A stretch of 64,000 nt of DNA from Streptomyces sp. RFCAC02 (lineage in GTDB: Bacteria; Actinomycetota; Actinomycetes; Streptomycetales; Streptomycetaceae). How positions within the stretch are numbered: position 1 is the stretch's first letter; each line of letters begins with the position of its first letter. The translations under genes and the position numbers were made by a program. Positions 26,639-34,974 of this stretch are shown one piece after another. The stretch spans positions 3,929,001 through 3,993,000 of the forward strand of contig NZ_SAUH01000001.1 in the NCBI RefSeq assembly GCF_004193175.1, read 5' to 3'. Under the pieces are notes generated by a model. That model did not search any database and had not been told where the DNA came from. It worked only from the letters and a program-made list of their open reading frames with translations.

Positions 26639-27868
26639 TCAGGCGGTGGCGGCCGGCGCGTCGGTCAGGACGACCGGCAGGGACCGCAGGTCGCCGGCGA
26701 TGAACGACTCGGCCATCGCCGGCCGGCCGTCGCCCGCGGCGCGGATCTCCGGGAACGCGGCGAACAGCGCGGGGAGGGCCACCATGCCCTCAAGACGCGC
26801 CAACGGTGCGCCGAGGCAGAAGTGGATGCCGTGGCCGAACACCAGGTGCTGCTTGTCGGCCCGGTCGATGTCGAACGTGTCGGGGTCCGCGTGGACCCCC
26901 GGGTCGCGGCCGTGGGCGCCGAATCCTATGAGGATCAGGTCGCCCTTGGGTATCGTCACGCCGTCCGGCAGCGCGATGTCGTCCGCCGCGTACCGCATGG
27001 GCAGGTGCATGATCGGCGGGTGGACCCGCAGGGTCTCCTCGATCACGTCCGCCCACCGCTCCGGCTGCCGCAGCACGGCCGCCCGCTGCTCCGGGTGGGT
27101 CAGCATCGCGTGCACCGCGTGGTCGATCATGGAGACGGCGGTCTCCGACCCGGCGCCGATCATCAGGATCAGCGTCGAGACCAGCTCCTCCTCGGAGAGC
27201 TGGTCGCCGTCCGCCTCGCGCACGGTCAGCATGTGGCTCGTGAGGTCCTCGCCCGGGTTCTCCCGCTTGGTGGCGAGCAGCAGGCCCATCACCTCGTACA
27301 TCTCGCGCTGCGTGGCCGCCATCTGCTCGACGCTCACGGCCGTCGTCAGCACCGCGTCCATCGCCGCGAGCATGCGGGCGCGCTGCTCCTCCGGCACGCC
27401 GAACAGGTCGGTGATCAGCCGCGTCGGCACCTTGTAGGAGAACGCCGGCCGCAGGTCCACCGTCCCGCCGGCCGGGACCTGCCGCAGGTCGTCGATCAGG
27501 TCGGCGACGATCCGCTCCAGCGCGGGCCGCAGCGCCTCGATCCGCGCCGGCGTGAACGCGCCGCCGATGAGCCGCCGCAGCCGCCGGTGCTCGTCGCCGT
27601 CGCTGGTGAACATCGACTTCACGTCCACCCACGCCGTCAGCCACGGTATGGCGCCGGGCCGGTAGCCCGGCCAGTTCTTCCGGGCGTCCTTGGAGACGGC
27701 CGGGTGCAGCAGCAGGTGTCTGGCGATGTCGCCGCGCGTCACCGACCAGGCGGTCACACCGTCGGGCAGGGCGACCTTGACGGCGCTGCCCGCCGCGCGG
27801 AGCCGGTCCGCCTCGCCGTAGAGGTCGCTCCCGGTGGGGTCGATTTCGACGAGCGGTTGAGTGGTCAT
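26639..27868 (-). CDS. Cytochrome P450, CYP154-like, last gene of the conservon
   Basis: 409 residues; ATG 27868 follows AGGAGG. All P450 landmarks are present: I-helix M-I-G-A-G-S-E-T-A-V, K-helix E-E-T-L-R, and the heme loop F-G-H-G-I-H-F-C-L-G with C351 as the iron ligand. The partner needed is a ferredoxin, not encoded nearby. It overlaps the preceding P450 by ATGA and so is part of cvnABCD-P450-P450. Streptomyces conservons often end with a CYP157/CYP154 pair, and this protein is the catalytically normal member. The substrate is unknown. Confidence 0.92.
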   Translation of the reverse strand: MTTQPLVEIDPTGSDLYGEADRLRAAGSAVKVALPDGVTAWSVTRGDIARHLLLHPAVSKDARKNWPGYRPGAIPWLTAWVDVKSMFTSDGDEHRRLRRLIGGAFTPARIEALRPALERIVADLIDDLRQVPAGGTVDLRPAFSYKVPTRLITDLFGVPEEQRARMLAAMDAVLTTAVSVEQMAATQREMYEVMGLLLATKRENPGEDLTSHMLTVREADGDQLSEEELVSTLILMIGAGSETAVSMIDHAVHAMLTHPEQRAAVLRQPERWADVIEETLRVHPPIMHLPMRYAADDIALPDGVTIPKGDLILIGFGAHGRDPGVHADPDTFDIDRADKQHLVFGHGIHFCLGAPLARLEGMVALPALFAAFPEIRAAGDGRPAMAESFIAGDLRSLPVVLTDAPAATA

Positions 27869-29106
27869 GCGGAACCTCCTGACGCGGGCGCCGGGGTGAC
27901 CGGCGCCTCCTTGGGTGAGAAACGCACGTGCATCGCGACCGGGCACTGGTGGAACGGACCAGGCCGGTTGACAGGGGGCTCACCGGGTTCGGCGAGGCGC
28001 ATGTCCCACAGCCGGTCCATCACCGTCTCGATCGCGACCTGCGCGATGACGGTGGCCTGGGTGACGGCCGGGCAGCGGTGCGGTCCCGCGGACCACGCCA
28101 GGTGGGAACGGTTGTTGAAGCCGAGGTCGGGCGGCAGCATCGGGTCGGTGTTCGCCGCGGCGTGGGAGATCAGCACGGGCACGCCGGCCGGCACGGACAC
28201 GCCCTCGACGACCACCGGGTTCCTGGCGTAGTGGACCGAGAAGTTCGCCATGGGGGCGCGCTCCCACAGCGCCTTCTCCAGCGCGCGGCGCACGGTGACG
28301 GTGCCCTCGGTGAGGTCGCCGACGTACGCGTCGTCCGTCAGCAGCAGGCGCAGGCTGTGCGCGATCCACGCGGCGGTCGGGACCATGCCCGCGCCGACCA
28401 GGCAGTAGAGCTGGTTCAGGATCTCCTCGCCGGTCATCCGCGCCGGGTGCGCCAGCATCCAGGACGTGATGTCCTGCCCCGGCGCGCGCTGCTTGAGCTG
28501 GATGACCTCCAGCAGGGACGCGACGAACTCGGCCGCGCCCGCCGCCGCCTTCGGCCCCGCCGCGATGATGTCCTGGCAGCCGGCGACCATCCGGCTCGCC
28601 ACGTCGGTGGGGCAGCCGAGCAGTTCCGCGAAGACGTACAGCGGCACGACGTCGGCCAGCTCGGCCATCACGTCGGCGTGGCCGCGGGGCGCGGCGTCCG
28701 CGATCAGCCGCAGCGTGGCGCGGCGCGTGATGTCGCTCAGGTCGTGCGTGCTGACGCGGGCGAGGCAGTCGTCCAGGGCGCGCCGCAGCCGCGCGTGCTC
28801 CTCGCCGTCGGCGTACAGGACGCTGGCGCGGTAGCCCATCAGCGGCAGCACCGGGCTGTCGGGGGGGATGCGGCCCGCGTTGAGGTCCGCCCACAGGCGG
28901 GAGTCCTTCGAGAACGTCGCCGTGTTGTGGAGGACGGCGAGCGCCGCGCGGTGGCTCGTCACGATCAGGGCGGGGACGTCCGGCGCGATCTCGGCCGGGG
29001 CGATCGGCCCGATGGACCGCAGCTTGCGGTAGGTGGTCTGCGGGTCGCGGGCGAAGTCGTCGCCGTACAGCCGGGTCAGCGCCCAGGGGACGAAATCGGT
29101 GGTCAT
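27865..29106 (-). CDS. Cytochrome P450, CYP157-like, without ExxR motif
   Basis: 413 residues from ATG 29106, overlapping cvnD by 4 bases. The heme loop W-S-A-G-P-H-R-C-P-A (C345) is intact. In the K-helix the otherwise near-universal E-x-x-R reads E277-K-A-L280-W. This matches the published peculiarity of the CYP157 family, in which the motif is E-Q-S-L-W. The I-helix reads V-G-A-G-M-V-P-T-A-A and lacks the usual acidic/Thr pair, so oxygen activation may be altered. It lies between the conservon G-protein and the CYP154-like gene and may act with them in signalling. Confidence 0.92.
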   Translation of the reverse strand: MTTDFVPWALTRLYGDDFARDPQTTYRKLRSIGPIAPAEIAPDVPALIVTSHRAALAVLHNTATFSKDSRLWADLNAGRIPPDSPVLPLMGYRASVLYADGEEHARLRRALDDCLARVSTHDLSDITRRATLRLIADAAPRGHADVMAELADVVPLYVFAELLGCPTDVASRMVAGCQDIIAAGPKAAAGAAEFVASLLEVIQLKQRAPGQDITSWMLAHPARMTGEEILNQLYCLVGAGMVPTAAWIAHSLRLLLTDDAYVGDLTEGTVTVRRALEKALWERAPMANFSVHYARNPVVVEGVSVPAGVPVLISHAAANTDPMLPPDLGFNNRSHLAWSAGPHRCPAVTQATVIAQVAIETVMDRLWDMRLAEPGEPPVNRPGPFHQCPVAMHVRFSPKEAPVTPAPASGGSA

Positions 29107-29714
29107 CGGGTCACGGACTCCATGCGGGAACGGGAGAGCAGGTGCGTCACCAGGGATATGAGCGCGTCCTTGGCCGAGGCGCGCTGCCTGGCGTCGCACA
29201 GCACGAGCGGGGTGGTCGGCTCCAGGTCCAGCGCCTCGCGCAGCACCGCCACGTCGTAGTGCGGGGCGTCGTCGAAGACGTTGACGGCGACCGCGTACGG
29301 CACGCCGGCCTCCTCCAGGCGGCCGATCGAGTCGAAGCTCGCCTCCAGACGCTGCGGGGTCCGCGTGTCCACCAGGACGAGGCCGCCGAGGGCGCCCTCC
29401 AGCAGTCCGCTCATCTGCCACGCGAACCGGGCCTGTCCTGGCGCGCCGAACAGGTAGAGCACGATGTCGGAGGCGATCGTGAGGCGGCCGAAGTCCATGG
29501 CGACGGTGGTCGTCGTCTTGCCCTCCATGCCGCCGAGGTCGTCCACGAGTTCGCCGGCCCGCGTCATGCGCTCCTCGGTCGCGAGCGGCGCGATCTCGGA
29601 GACGGAGGCGACGTACGTGGTCTTGCCCACGCCGAACGCGCCGAGGACGACGATCTTCACGGAGGTCGTGACCCCCGGGCGCAGGTAGGCGCTCTCAGAG
29701 AGCACGGAGGCCAT
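29103..29714 (-). CDS. cvnD: Conservon small GTP-binding protein (CvnD)
   Basis: 203 residues from ATG 29714. G1 is G-A-F-G-V-G-K-T-T, the switch/G3 region reads L-F-G-A-P-G-Q-A-R-F as in other CvnD proteins, and the G4 position reads A-V-N-V-F-D in place of N-K-x-D. It is a Ras-like or MglA-like GTPase working at the membrane with CvnA, CvnB and CvnC. Its 5' end overlaps cvnC by 20 bases and its 3' end overlaps the CYP157-like gene by 4. The order A-B-C-D-P450-P450 is diagnostic of P450-bearing conservons. Confidence 0.95.
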   Translation of the reverse strand: MASVLSESAYLRPGVTTSVKIVVLGAFGVGKTTYVASVSEIAPLATEERMTRAGELVDDLGGMEGKTTTTVAMDFGRLTIASDIVLYLFGAPGQARFAWQMSGLLEGALGGLVLVDTRTPQRLEASFDSIGRLEEAGVPYAVAVNVFDDAPHYDVAVLREALDLEPTTPLVLCDARQRASAKDALISLVTHLLSRSRMESVTR

Positions 29715-30051
29715 CAAGAATCCTCTCCAGCAGGGACATGTCGTGCACCGCGGCGGCGGGGACGGGATCGCGGGCGATCAGGTAGCCGTCGTCCACGAGG
29801 GCGGCGACCAGCACCTTGGTGACGGCGCCCGGCAGCCGCAGGTGCGCGCTGACCTCGGCGACCGACAGCACGCCCGGCATGCACACCTCCATCACCTGGT
29901 GGCTGTAGGGGTCCAGGCCGCGCGGGTCGCGGTCGGCCTGGACGATCAGCAGCGTGGCGAGGTCGAGCGTCTGGCGGGACGGCCGTGCCCGGCCGCCGGT
30001 GGGCGTGTGGGTACGGACCATCCCGCGGCGCTGCCGCCCGTGCGGGGTCAT
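29695..30051 (-). CDS. cvnC: Conservon DUF742 protein (CvnC)
   Basis: 118 residues. The DUF742 winged-helix-like domain is recognisable from the pattern D-P-Y-S-H-Q-V-M-E-V-C, then L-S-V-A-E-V-S-A-H-L-R-L-P, then V-L-V-A-A-L-V-D-D-G-Y-L. The N-terminal 25 residues are basic. In studied conservons CvnC takes part in a membrane-linked complex with CvnA, B and D. It overlaps cvnB (4 bases) and cvnD (20 bases). Confidence 0.94.
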   Translation of the reverse strand: MTPHGRQRRGMVRTHTPTGGRARPSRQTLDLATLLIVQADRDPRGLDPYSHQVMEVCMPGVLSVAEVSAHLRLPGAVTKVLVAALVDDGYLIARDPVPAAAVHDMSLLERILDGLRAL

Positions 30052-30491
30052 GAGCGCACGGGGCCGCGCTCACGGGCGGACAGGACTCCTCTGAGCCCGT
30101 TGACGGCGCGCGTCGTCGCCATGGTGACGAGGCCGACCTCCGGGCTCGTCATCGGTTCGCTGACGGAGACGGCGATGTACACCCGGGGACCGGCCGCGAA
30201 CATCAGCACGGTGTGGTCGCCGAGGTCGACCACCGACTTCTGCCACGGCATCTGCTGGTCGAGCGGCCCGCCGCAGAACTCGCTCAGGGAGCGGCTGAGG
30301 TTCTGCAGCCCGGCGAGGGTCGCGGCGGTGCGTTCGGCCGCGTCGCGCGACAGGTTGTCGGACGAGGCCAGCAGCAGGCCGTCGGAGGTGAGCAGCAGGG
30401 CGTTGGCGGCGGCGGCGTGCTCGGAGGTGATGCGGTTGAGCACCCAGGTCATGTCGGTGCTCTCGACCGTGGGCCGTTCGCTGTCAGTCAT
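30048..30491 (-). CDS. cvnB: Conservon roadblock/LC7 protein (CvnB)
   Basis: 147 residues. Roadblock/LC7 fold: an N-terminal helix (M-T-W-V-L-N-R-I), the strand A-N-A-L-L-L-T-S-D-G-L-L-L-A-S-S, and a central sheet Y-I-A-V-S-V-S. Such proteins regulate small GTPases, as MglB does for MglA, so it likely modulates CvnD. It starts 8 bases inside the cvnA end. Confidence 0.95.
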   Translation of the reverse strand: MTDSERPTVESTDMTWVLNRITSEHAAAANALLLTSDGLLLASSDNLSRDAAERTAATLAGLQNLSRSLSEFCGGPLDQQMPWQKSVVDLGDHTVLMFAAGPRVYIAVSVSEPMTSPEVGLVTMATTRAVNGLRGVLSARERGPVRS

Positions 30492-31914
30492 GGTGCTGGT
30501 CTTCTCCTTCTGCGGTACGGATGGCCGAGGCCACGTTCGCCAGGCCGGCGGCGGCTGCCTCCGGGTCCTGGAGGACGGCCGGCGCGGTATCGGGTTCGGG
30601 AGCGGCGGCCGGGGCGGGGGAGCGCCGGCGGCGCCTCGGGAGACCGGAGGCGGACGCGGTGGTCCTGATCTCTCCGGCGGGGCCGGTGGGCAGCGGTTCC
30701 TCCTCCTCGGGGGCGCCGGGGAGCGCCTGCGCCGCGGTCGCGGCGGGGGCGGCCTGCGCGGGTTCCGGCTGCGGCGCCGGGTCCGGAACGAGGTCCTGTG
30801 CCGGTTCGGGAACGGGCGCGGCGTCCGGCGCCCCGGTGGCCCGGGGGCGGGTCTCGCGGGTGTCGTTCGGCCCGTCGGCGAGCAGCGTGTGCGGCACGCG
30901 CAGCACGGCCCGTACGCCGCCGAAGGGGGAGACGGACGACACGTCCACGTCGAAGCCGTACTCGTGGCACAGGCGGCCGATCACGGTGAAGCCGAGCTGC
31001 ACGCTGTCCGGCAGGCTGGTGACGTCGATGACGCCGCCCCGGGACAGGGCGGTGGCCGCCTGCTCGCGCAGGAAGACGTCCATGCCGACACCGGCGTCGT
31101 CCACGACGACGCAGTAGCCGTCGTGGACCTGCTGGATGAAGACCTGCACCTGGCCGTGCGAGTAGGAGGTCGCGTTGTTCAGCAGCTCGGTGAGCGCCAC
31201 GGCGAGCGGTTCGGCGACCCGGCCCTCGATCCACACCTTGCCGGTGTCGGGCTCGTAGCTGTACGCCACGCGCCGGTAGGCGTCGATGCGGCCGCGGGCG
31301 CCCTCGATCAGTTCGGCGAACGGCAGGTTCGCGCGCTGGACGCCGGGCCAGGACCCGGCGACGATCCGCATGCGCTGCACGCCGTGCAGGCAGCGGGTGA
31401 TCAGGTGGTCGAGGCTCATCAGGCCCTCGACGTACGCGGACGCGTCCGGGTGCCGCTCGACCTCGTCGAGGAGGCGCTTCTGGGCGGCGGCCAGCATCGT
31501 CTGCGGCTCGTCGAGCATGTCCCGCACGGCGGCGAGGGTGGAGCGGGCCACGTTGTGCCGGGCGGTGGCGGCGGCCTCGCCGACGAGGCCGAGGACCGTC
31601 TCGTGGCCGGCGCCGACGGCGGTGGGGGCCAGTTCCTCGTGGAGGAGGCCGGGGACCTCGATCGAGCGGTACTGCCGTACGTCGCGGTCGATCAGGGCGG
31701 GCAGCCGGGTCTCGGCGAGGTGGACCAGCTCCTCGCGCAGGGCGTCGGCCTGTGCCCGCGCGCCCGCGGACTCGCTCTGGGAGTAGGCGACGTCGCTCTG
31801 CGCGCGGCTCAGTTTCCTGCGCAGGTCACGGCGGCCCTGGATCTGCCGTACCAGCGCGGCGGCCAGCGCGACGACGCAGACGCCGAGCACGGCACATACG
31901 ATCCACAAATCCAT
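30484..31914 (-). CDS. cvnA: Conservon sensor-kinase-like ATPase (CvnA)
   Basis: 476 residues from ATG 31914 (RBS GAGGAA). One N-terminal membrane helix (W-I-V-C-A-V-L-G-V-C-V-V-A-L-A-A-A-L-V) precedes a coiled coil, then a domain with an HATPase fold: E-L-L-N-N-A-T-S-Y (N-box) and D-D-A-G-V-G-M-D (G1). No canonical phosphorylated H-box motif is visible, as in other CvnA/nitrate-sensor-like proteins. The last 110 residues are a Pro/Ala-rich tail. It heads the cvnABCD-P450-P450 operon. The frame extends upstream to 32163 but is low-complexity there. Confidence 0.93.
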   Translation of the reverse strand: MDLWIVCAVLGVCVVALAAALVRQIQGRRDLRRKLSRAQSDVAYSQSESAGARAQADALREELVHLAETRLPALIDRDVRQYRSIEVPGLLHEELAPTAVGAGHETVLGLVGEAAATARHNVARSTLAAVRDMLDEPQTMLAAAQKRLLDEVERHPDASAYVEGLMSLDHLITRCLHGVQRMRIVAGSWPGVQRANLPFAELIEGARGRIDAYRRVAYSYEPDTGKVWIEGRVAEPLAVALTELLNNATSYSHGQVQVFIQQVHDGYCVVVDDAGVGMDVFLREQAATALSRGGVIDVTSLPDSVQLGFTVIGRLCHEYGFDVDVSSVSPFGGVRAVLRVPHTLLADGPNDTRETRPRATGAPDAAPVPEPAQDLVPDPAPQPEPAQAAPAATAAQALPGAPEEEEPLPTGPAGEIRTTASASGLPRRRRRSPAPAAAPEPDTAPAVLQDPEAAAAGLANVASAIRTAEGEDQHHD

Positions 31915-32953
31915 ATCTTCCTCTCGGCCGACAGAATCACGGGTGGTCAGGGACCGGCTTCCGCAGCGCTGTCGCCCCTCCGCCGGACGCGGCTTCGCCC
32001 GGCCGTGGGCGGACCGGGACGCGCGTCTGACACGGCGTCGGGCGGGGAGCGGCGTGCGCGGGGCGGGCGGCGGCGCGTCATCGCGGCGGTGCGGCCCGCC
32101 TTTTCTCCCGCGCGACCGTGTCCGCACCGGCCGACCACCGCCCCCGGCCTCTCGGCGGGACACCGCAGGCGTGGGGCAGGGGCCTGTCGATCACAGTGGT
32201 GGTCATCAGAGAACAGTCCATCGCAGGAAGCGGGTCAGGAAGCCTGGCGCAGACTACCGGCGGCCCCGGTGCGCCGCGCGGTCGCCGGAACGGCCCGCAC
32301 GGCCCCGGCCGGGGCCTGCAACAGATCCGTACCCTTCCAGACGCGGCGCGTGCGCGGAAGGGGGGTCCGCCACCCGGCGGACGCCAACCCGGCTCCGTGA
32401 GCAGCGGCGTGACGTCCTGTCCGAACGGCTGTCCGCCACGCCTGACGTGCGGTCCGGTACCCAGCTGATCCGGCGTCAGCGCACGGCGAACGGGGCCTGC
32501 GACCCGCCCCCGGCGCGGGCATCGCCGCAGGCCGTACGGGCCGCCCACCGCCCTCGGCGGCAGGGGCGGGCGCCCCCGTGACTGTGACGTAAATCTCGCC
32601 GCCCGGGGATGTCCCGGGCGCCCGCCGCGCCATCTGCGTGCGTCCGTGCACCCGCGCACGTCAGGGGCGCGTGGCGATGCTTGCGCGCCTCCTCGACAGG
32701 TTCTCCACGCCATGGGCCGCTCCGGGCGAAAACCGGTGCATACCTCTCACACGCCCCGGCACGCCGATGCGTCACCGCACGTGACGGCGGTGCGACGGTC
32801 GGCTCCACCGATTCCGCACCGTGACGTGAACGTGACGGGGGGCTGCCGTCCGGAATGCCCGACCCACCGGTTATGCTGCGGCGGTGCCGCCGAGGAGCGG
32901 GACTTTCCAGGGGCAGGGCGCCAGTGGCCAGGGGCAGGGGCGGGGCAGCAGCT
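31915..32953. other. 1.04-kb gap without a supported gene
   Basis: The long frames here on both strands (for example 32078-32713 minus and 31943-32581 plus) are Arg/Pro/Gly-rich with no family signature, RBS or codon-position bias. The gap holds the divergent control regions of cvnA and the penicillin-binding protein, a hairpin at 32600-32620, and CGTGAC repeats near 32780-32835. A small RNA or short peptide gene cannot be excluded. Confidence 0.5.
32600..32620. other. 8-base perfect inverted repeat
   Basis: CGCCCGGG (32600-32607) and CCCGGGCG (32613-32620) with a GATGT loop form a compact hairpin inside the long noncoding gap. It follows a locally A-rich stretch (ACGTAAATCT). It may be a terminator or operator; direction is unknown. 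Confidence 0.4.
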
Positions 32954-34621
32954 ATGCGGAACGGACAGCGGATCGCGGTCATCGCCGGGACGAGCGCGGC
33001 GGTCGTCGCGCTGGTCGGGTTCGGGGCCTACAGCCTCCTGGGCGACGACGGCGACGACCAGGCCCCGGCGTCGGCCACGACCGACGGCGGCCCGGCCGGC
33101 GGCGAGGCCACCGAGGACCTCGAACCGCCGACGGCCGAGGAGATCACGCAGGCGTCCGCCGCGTTCCTCGACGCCTGGGCGCGGGGCGACGCGGCCGCCG
33201 CCGCGGCACTGACCGACGACCCGGAGGCCGCCCGCGCGGCCCTGGAGGCGCTGAGCGACAGCACCGGCTTCGCCGACGCGGTGTTCGAACCGGCCGCGCC
33301 CGAGGGTGCCGAGGTGCCGTTCTCCGTCGCCGCGACCGTCTCGGCCCCGGACGACGACCGGATCGAGCCGGCCGCGTGGGAGTACACCTCCCGCCTGGAA
33401 GTGGTGCGCGACGCCGGGTCCGGCGAGGCCGTCGTCGCGTGGCGGCCGGCGGTCCTCCACCCTGCGCTGGGCGACGGCCTGGACATCGAGGTCGGCCCGG
33501 TCGCCGAGGCCGCGCCGGCGGACGTCCTCGACGCGGACGGCGGTGTCCTCACCGCCGACGACCACCCCACCCTCGCGCCGATCATCGACGAGCTGGCCGA
33601 GCGGTACGGCACGACCGACCCCGCTGGCGGCTCGACCGGCGCCGAGCTGCGCATCGTGGACATCGCGGGGGAGACGGTGGAGTCCCTGCTGACGCTGGCC
33701 GAGCCCGTCCCCGGCGAGATCCCGACGACCATCGACCCGGCGCTCCAGCAGGCGGCCGAGGCGGCCGTCGCCGACCGGTCGACCGCCGCCGTCGTCGCCG
33801 TCCAGCCGAGCACCGGCGCCATCCGCGCCGTGGCGAACTCCCCGGCCGACGGCATGAACCTGGCCTTCGAGGGCAGCTACGCGCCCGGCTCCACGTTCAA
33901 GATCGTCACCGCGTCGCTGCTGATCGACCGCGGCCTCGCCGCGGCGGACGAGCCCCACCCGTGCCCCCAGTACTTCGAGGTCGGCGGCTGGCGCTTCCAG
34001 AACCTGGACGAGTTCGAGATCGAGGGCGGCACGTTCGCCGACAGCTTCGCCGCCTCCTGCAACACCGCCTTCATCAGCCAGGCCCCCGAGCTGGCCGACG
34101 ACGACCTCGGCAACCAGGCCCGCGACTACTTCGGCCTCGGCCTCACCTGGTCGATCGGCGTCCCCTCGATGGACGGGCAGGTCCCCACGCAGTCCGACGC
34201 GCAGATGGCGGCCTCCCTCATCGGGCAGGGCGGCGTCCGCATGAACCCGCTCAACATGGCCTCCGTCTCCGCCACCGTGCAGAGCGGCGTCTTCCGCCAG
34301 CCCTACCTGGTCTCCACGGACTTCGCGCCCCGCGAGCTGGCCACCGCCCCGCGCTCCCTGGACGGCTCGACGGCGCAGGAGCTGCGCGCCCTGATGAACC
34401 GCACCGCCACCAACGGCACCGCCGCCGCGGCGCTCGCCGGGCTCGGCGGCGACATCGGCGGCAAGACGGGCTCCGCCGAGGTCGACGGCCAGGACAAGCC
34501 GAACGCCTGGTTCACCGCCTACCAGGGCGATCTCGCCGCCGCCGCACTCGTCCCCGAGTCCGGCCACGGCGGCGACAACGCGGGACCGATCGTCGCCGAC
34601 GTCCTGCGGGCCGACGGCTGA
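32954..34621 (+). CDS. Penicillin-binding transpeptidase with MecA_N-like domain
   Basis: 555 residues from ATG 32954. One N-terminal membrane anchor (I-A-V-I-A-G-T-S-A-A-V-V-A-L-V-G) is followed by an acidic linker and an NTF2-like MecA_N-type domain (E-E-I-T-Q-A-S-A-A-F-L-D-A-W). The transpeptidase domain holds S313-T-F-K, S368-C-N and K504-T-G. It is a class B enzyme that crosslinks peptidoglycan outside the membrane. It stands alone ahead of the broken MazG-like gene. Upstream codons to 32855 in the same frame have no RBS and would delay the membrane anchor. Confidence 0.92.
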   Translation: MRNGQRIAVIAGTSAAVVALVGFGAYSLLGDDGDDQAPASATTDGGPAGGEATEDLEPPTAEEITQASAAFLDAWARGDAAAAAALTDDPEAARAALEALSDSTGFADAVFEPAAPEGAEVPFSVAATVSAPDDDRIEPAAWEYTSRLEVVRDAGSGEAVVAWRPAVLHPALGDGLDIEVGPVAEAAPADVLDADGGVLTADDHPTLAPIIDELAERYGTTDPAGGSTGAELRIVDIAGETVESLLTLAEPVPGEIPTTIDPALQQAAEAAVADRSTAAVVAVQPSTGAIRAVANSPADGMNLAFEGSYAPGSTFKIVTASLLIDRGLAAADEPHPCPQYFEVGGWRFQNLDEFEIEGGTFADSFAASCNTAFISQAPELADDDLGNQARDYFGLGLTWSIGVPSMDGQVPTQSDAQMAASLIGQGGVRMNPLNMASVSATVQSGVFRQPYLVSTDFAPRELATAPRSLDGSTAQELRALMNRTATNGTAAAALAGLGGDIGGKTGSAEVDGQDKPNAWFTAYQGDLAAAALVPESGHGGDNAGPIVADVLRADG

Positions 34622-34629
34622 CGGCGGCC

Positions 34630-34960
34630 GTGCCGGGCGCGGGCGGCGAGTGGGACGAGGTCTGGGCACGGGTCGAACGGCTCGTGGCCCGGCTCGACGC
34701 GCACGACGCGCGGACCGCGCCGGCCCCGCCCGAGGTGACGCGGCTGCTGCGCCTCCTCAAGATCACGGAGGAGGCGGGTGAGGTGGCCGAGGCCGTTCAG
34801 GGCGCCATGGGGCCGCAGCCACACTTGGGACGACGTCACCGCCGAGGTGTGTGACGTGATCCTCACCGGCATGGTGGCCCTCGCCTCGCTCACCCCGGAC
34901 GCGCGCGGCGCGCTAACCCGGCATGTCGCGGCCGTCGCCGGGCGGGCCGGCGTGGCGTGA
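34630..34960 (+). pseudogene. MazG-like nucleotide pyrophosphohydrolase, frameshifted
   Basis: The first frame from GTG 34630 encodes W-D-E-V-W-A-R-V-E-R-L-V followed by L-L-K-I-T-E-E-A-G-E-V-A-E-A-V-Q-G-A-M-G, the family's metal-binding E-E-x-x-E helix, then runs out of frame. The next frame takes over from about 34814 with S-H-T-W-D-D-V-T-A-E-V-C-D-V-I, the second half of the same domain, to the TGA at 34958. Relatives have an N-P-R-K-G-type loop between the halves, which is missing, so a small out-of-frame deletion rather than a single-base error is likely. Begins 8 bases after the penicillin-binding protein gene. Confidence 0.8.
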
Positions 34961-34974
34961 GGCGTGCCGCCCGC

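Noticed and set aside
29743..32400. 885-residue plus-strand frame over the conservon
   Set aside because: Runs antisense to cvnA, cvnB and cvnC, which are certain genes; composition is low-complexity.
32078..32713. 211-residue minus-strand frame in the 1-kb gap
   Set aside because: Arg/Pro/Gly-rich, no RBS, no recognisable motif, and overlapping frames on both strands look equally gene-like.
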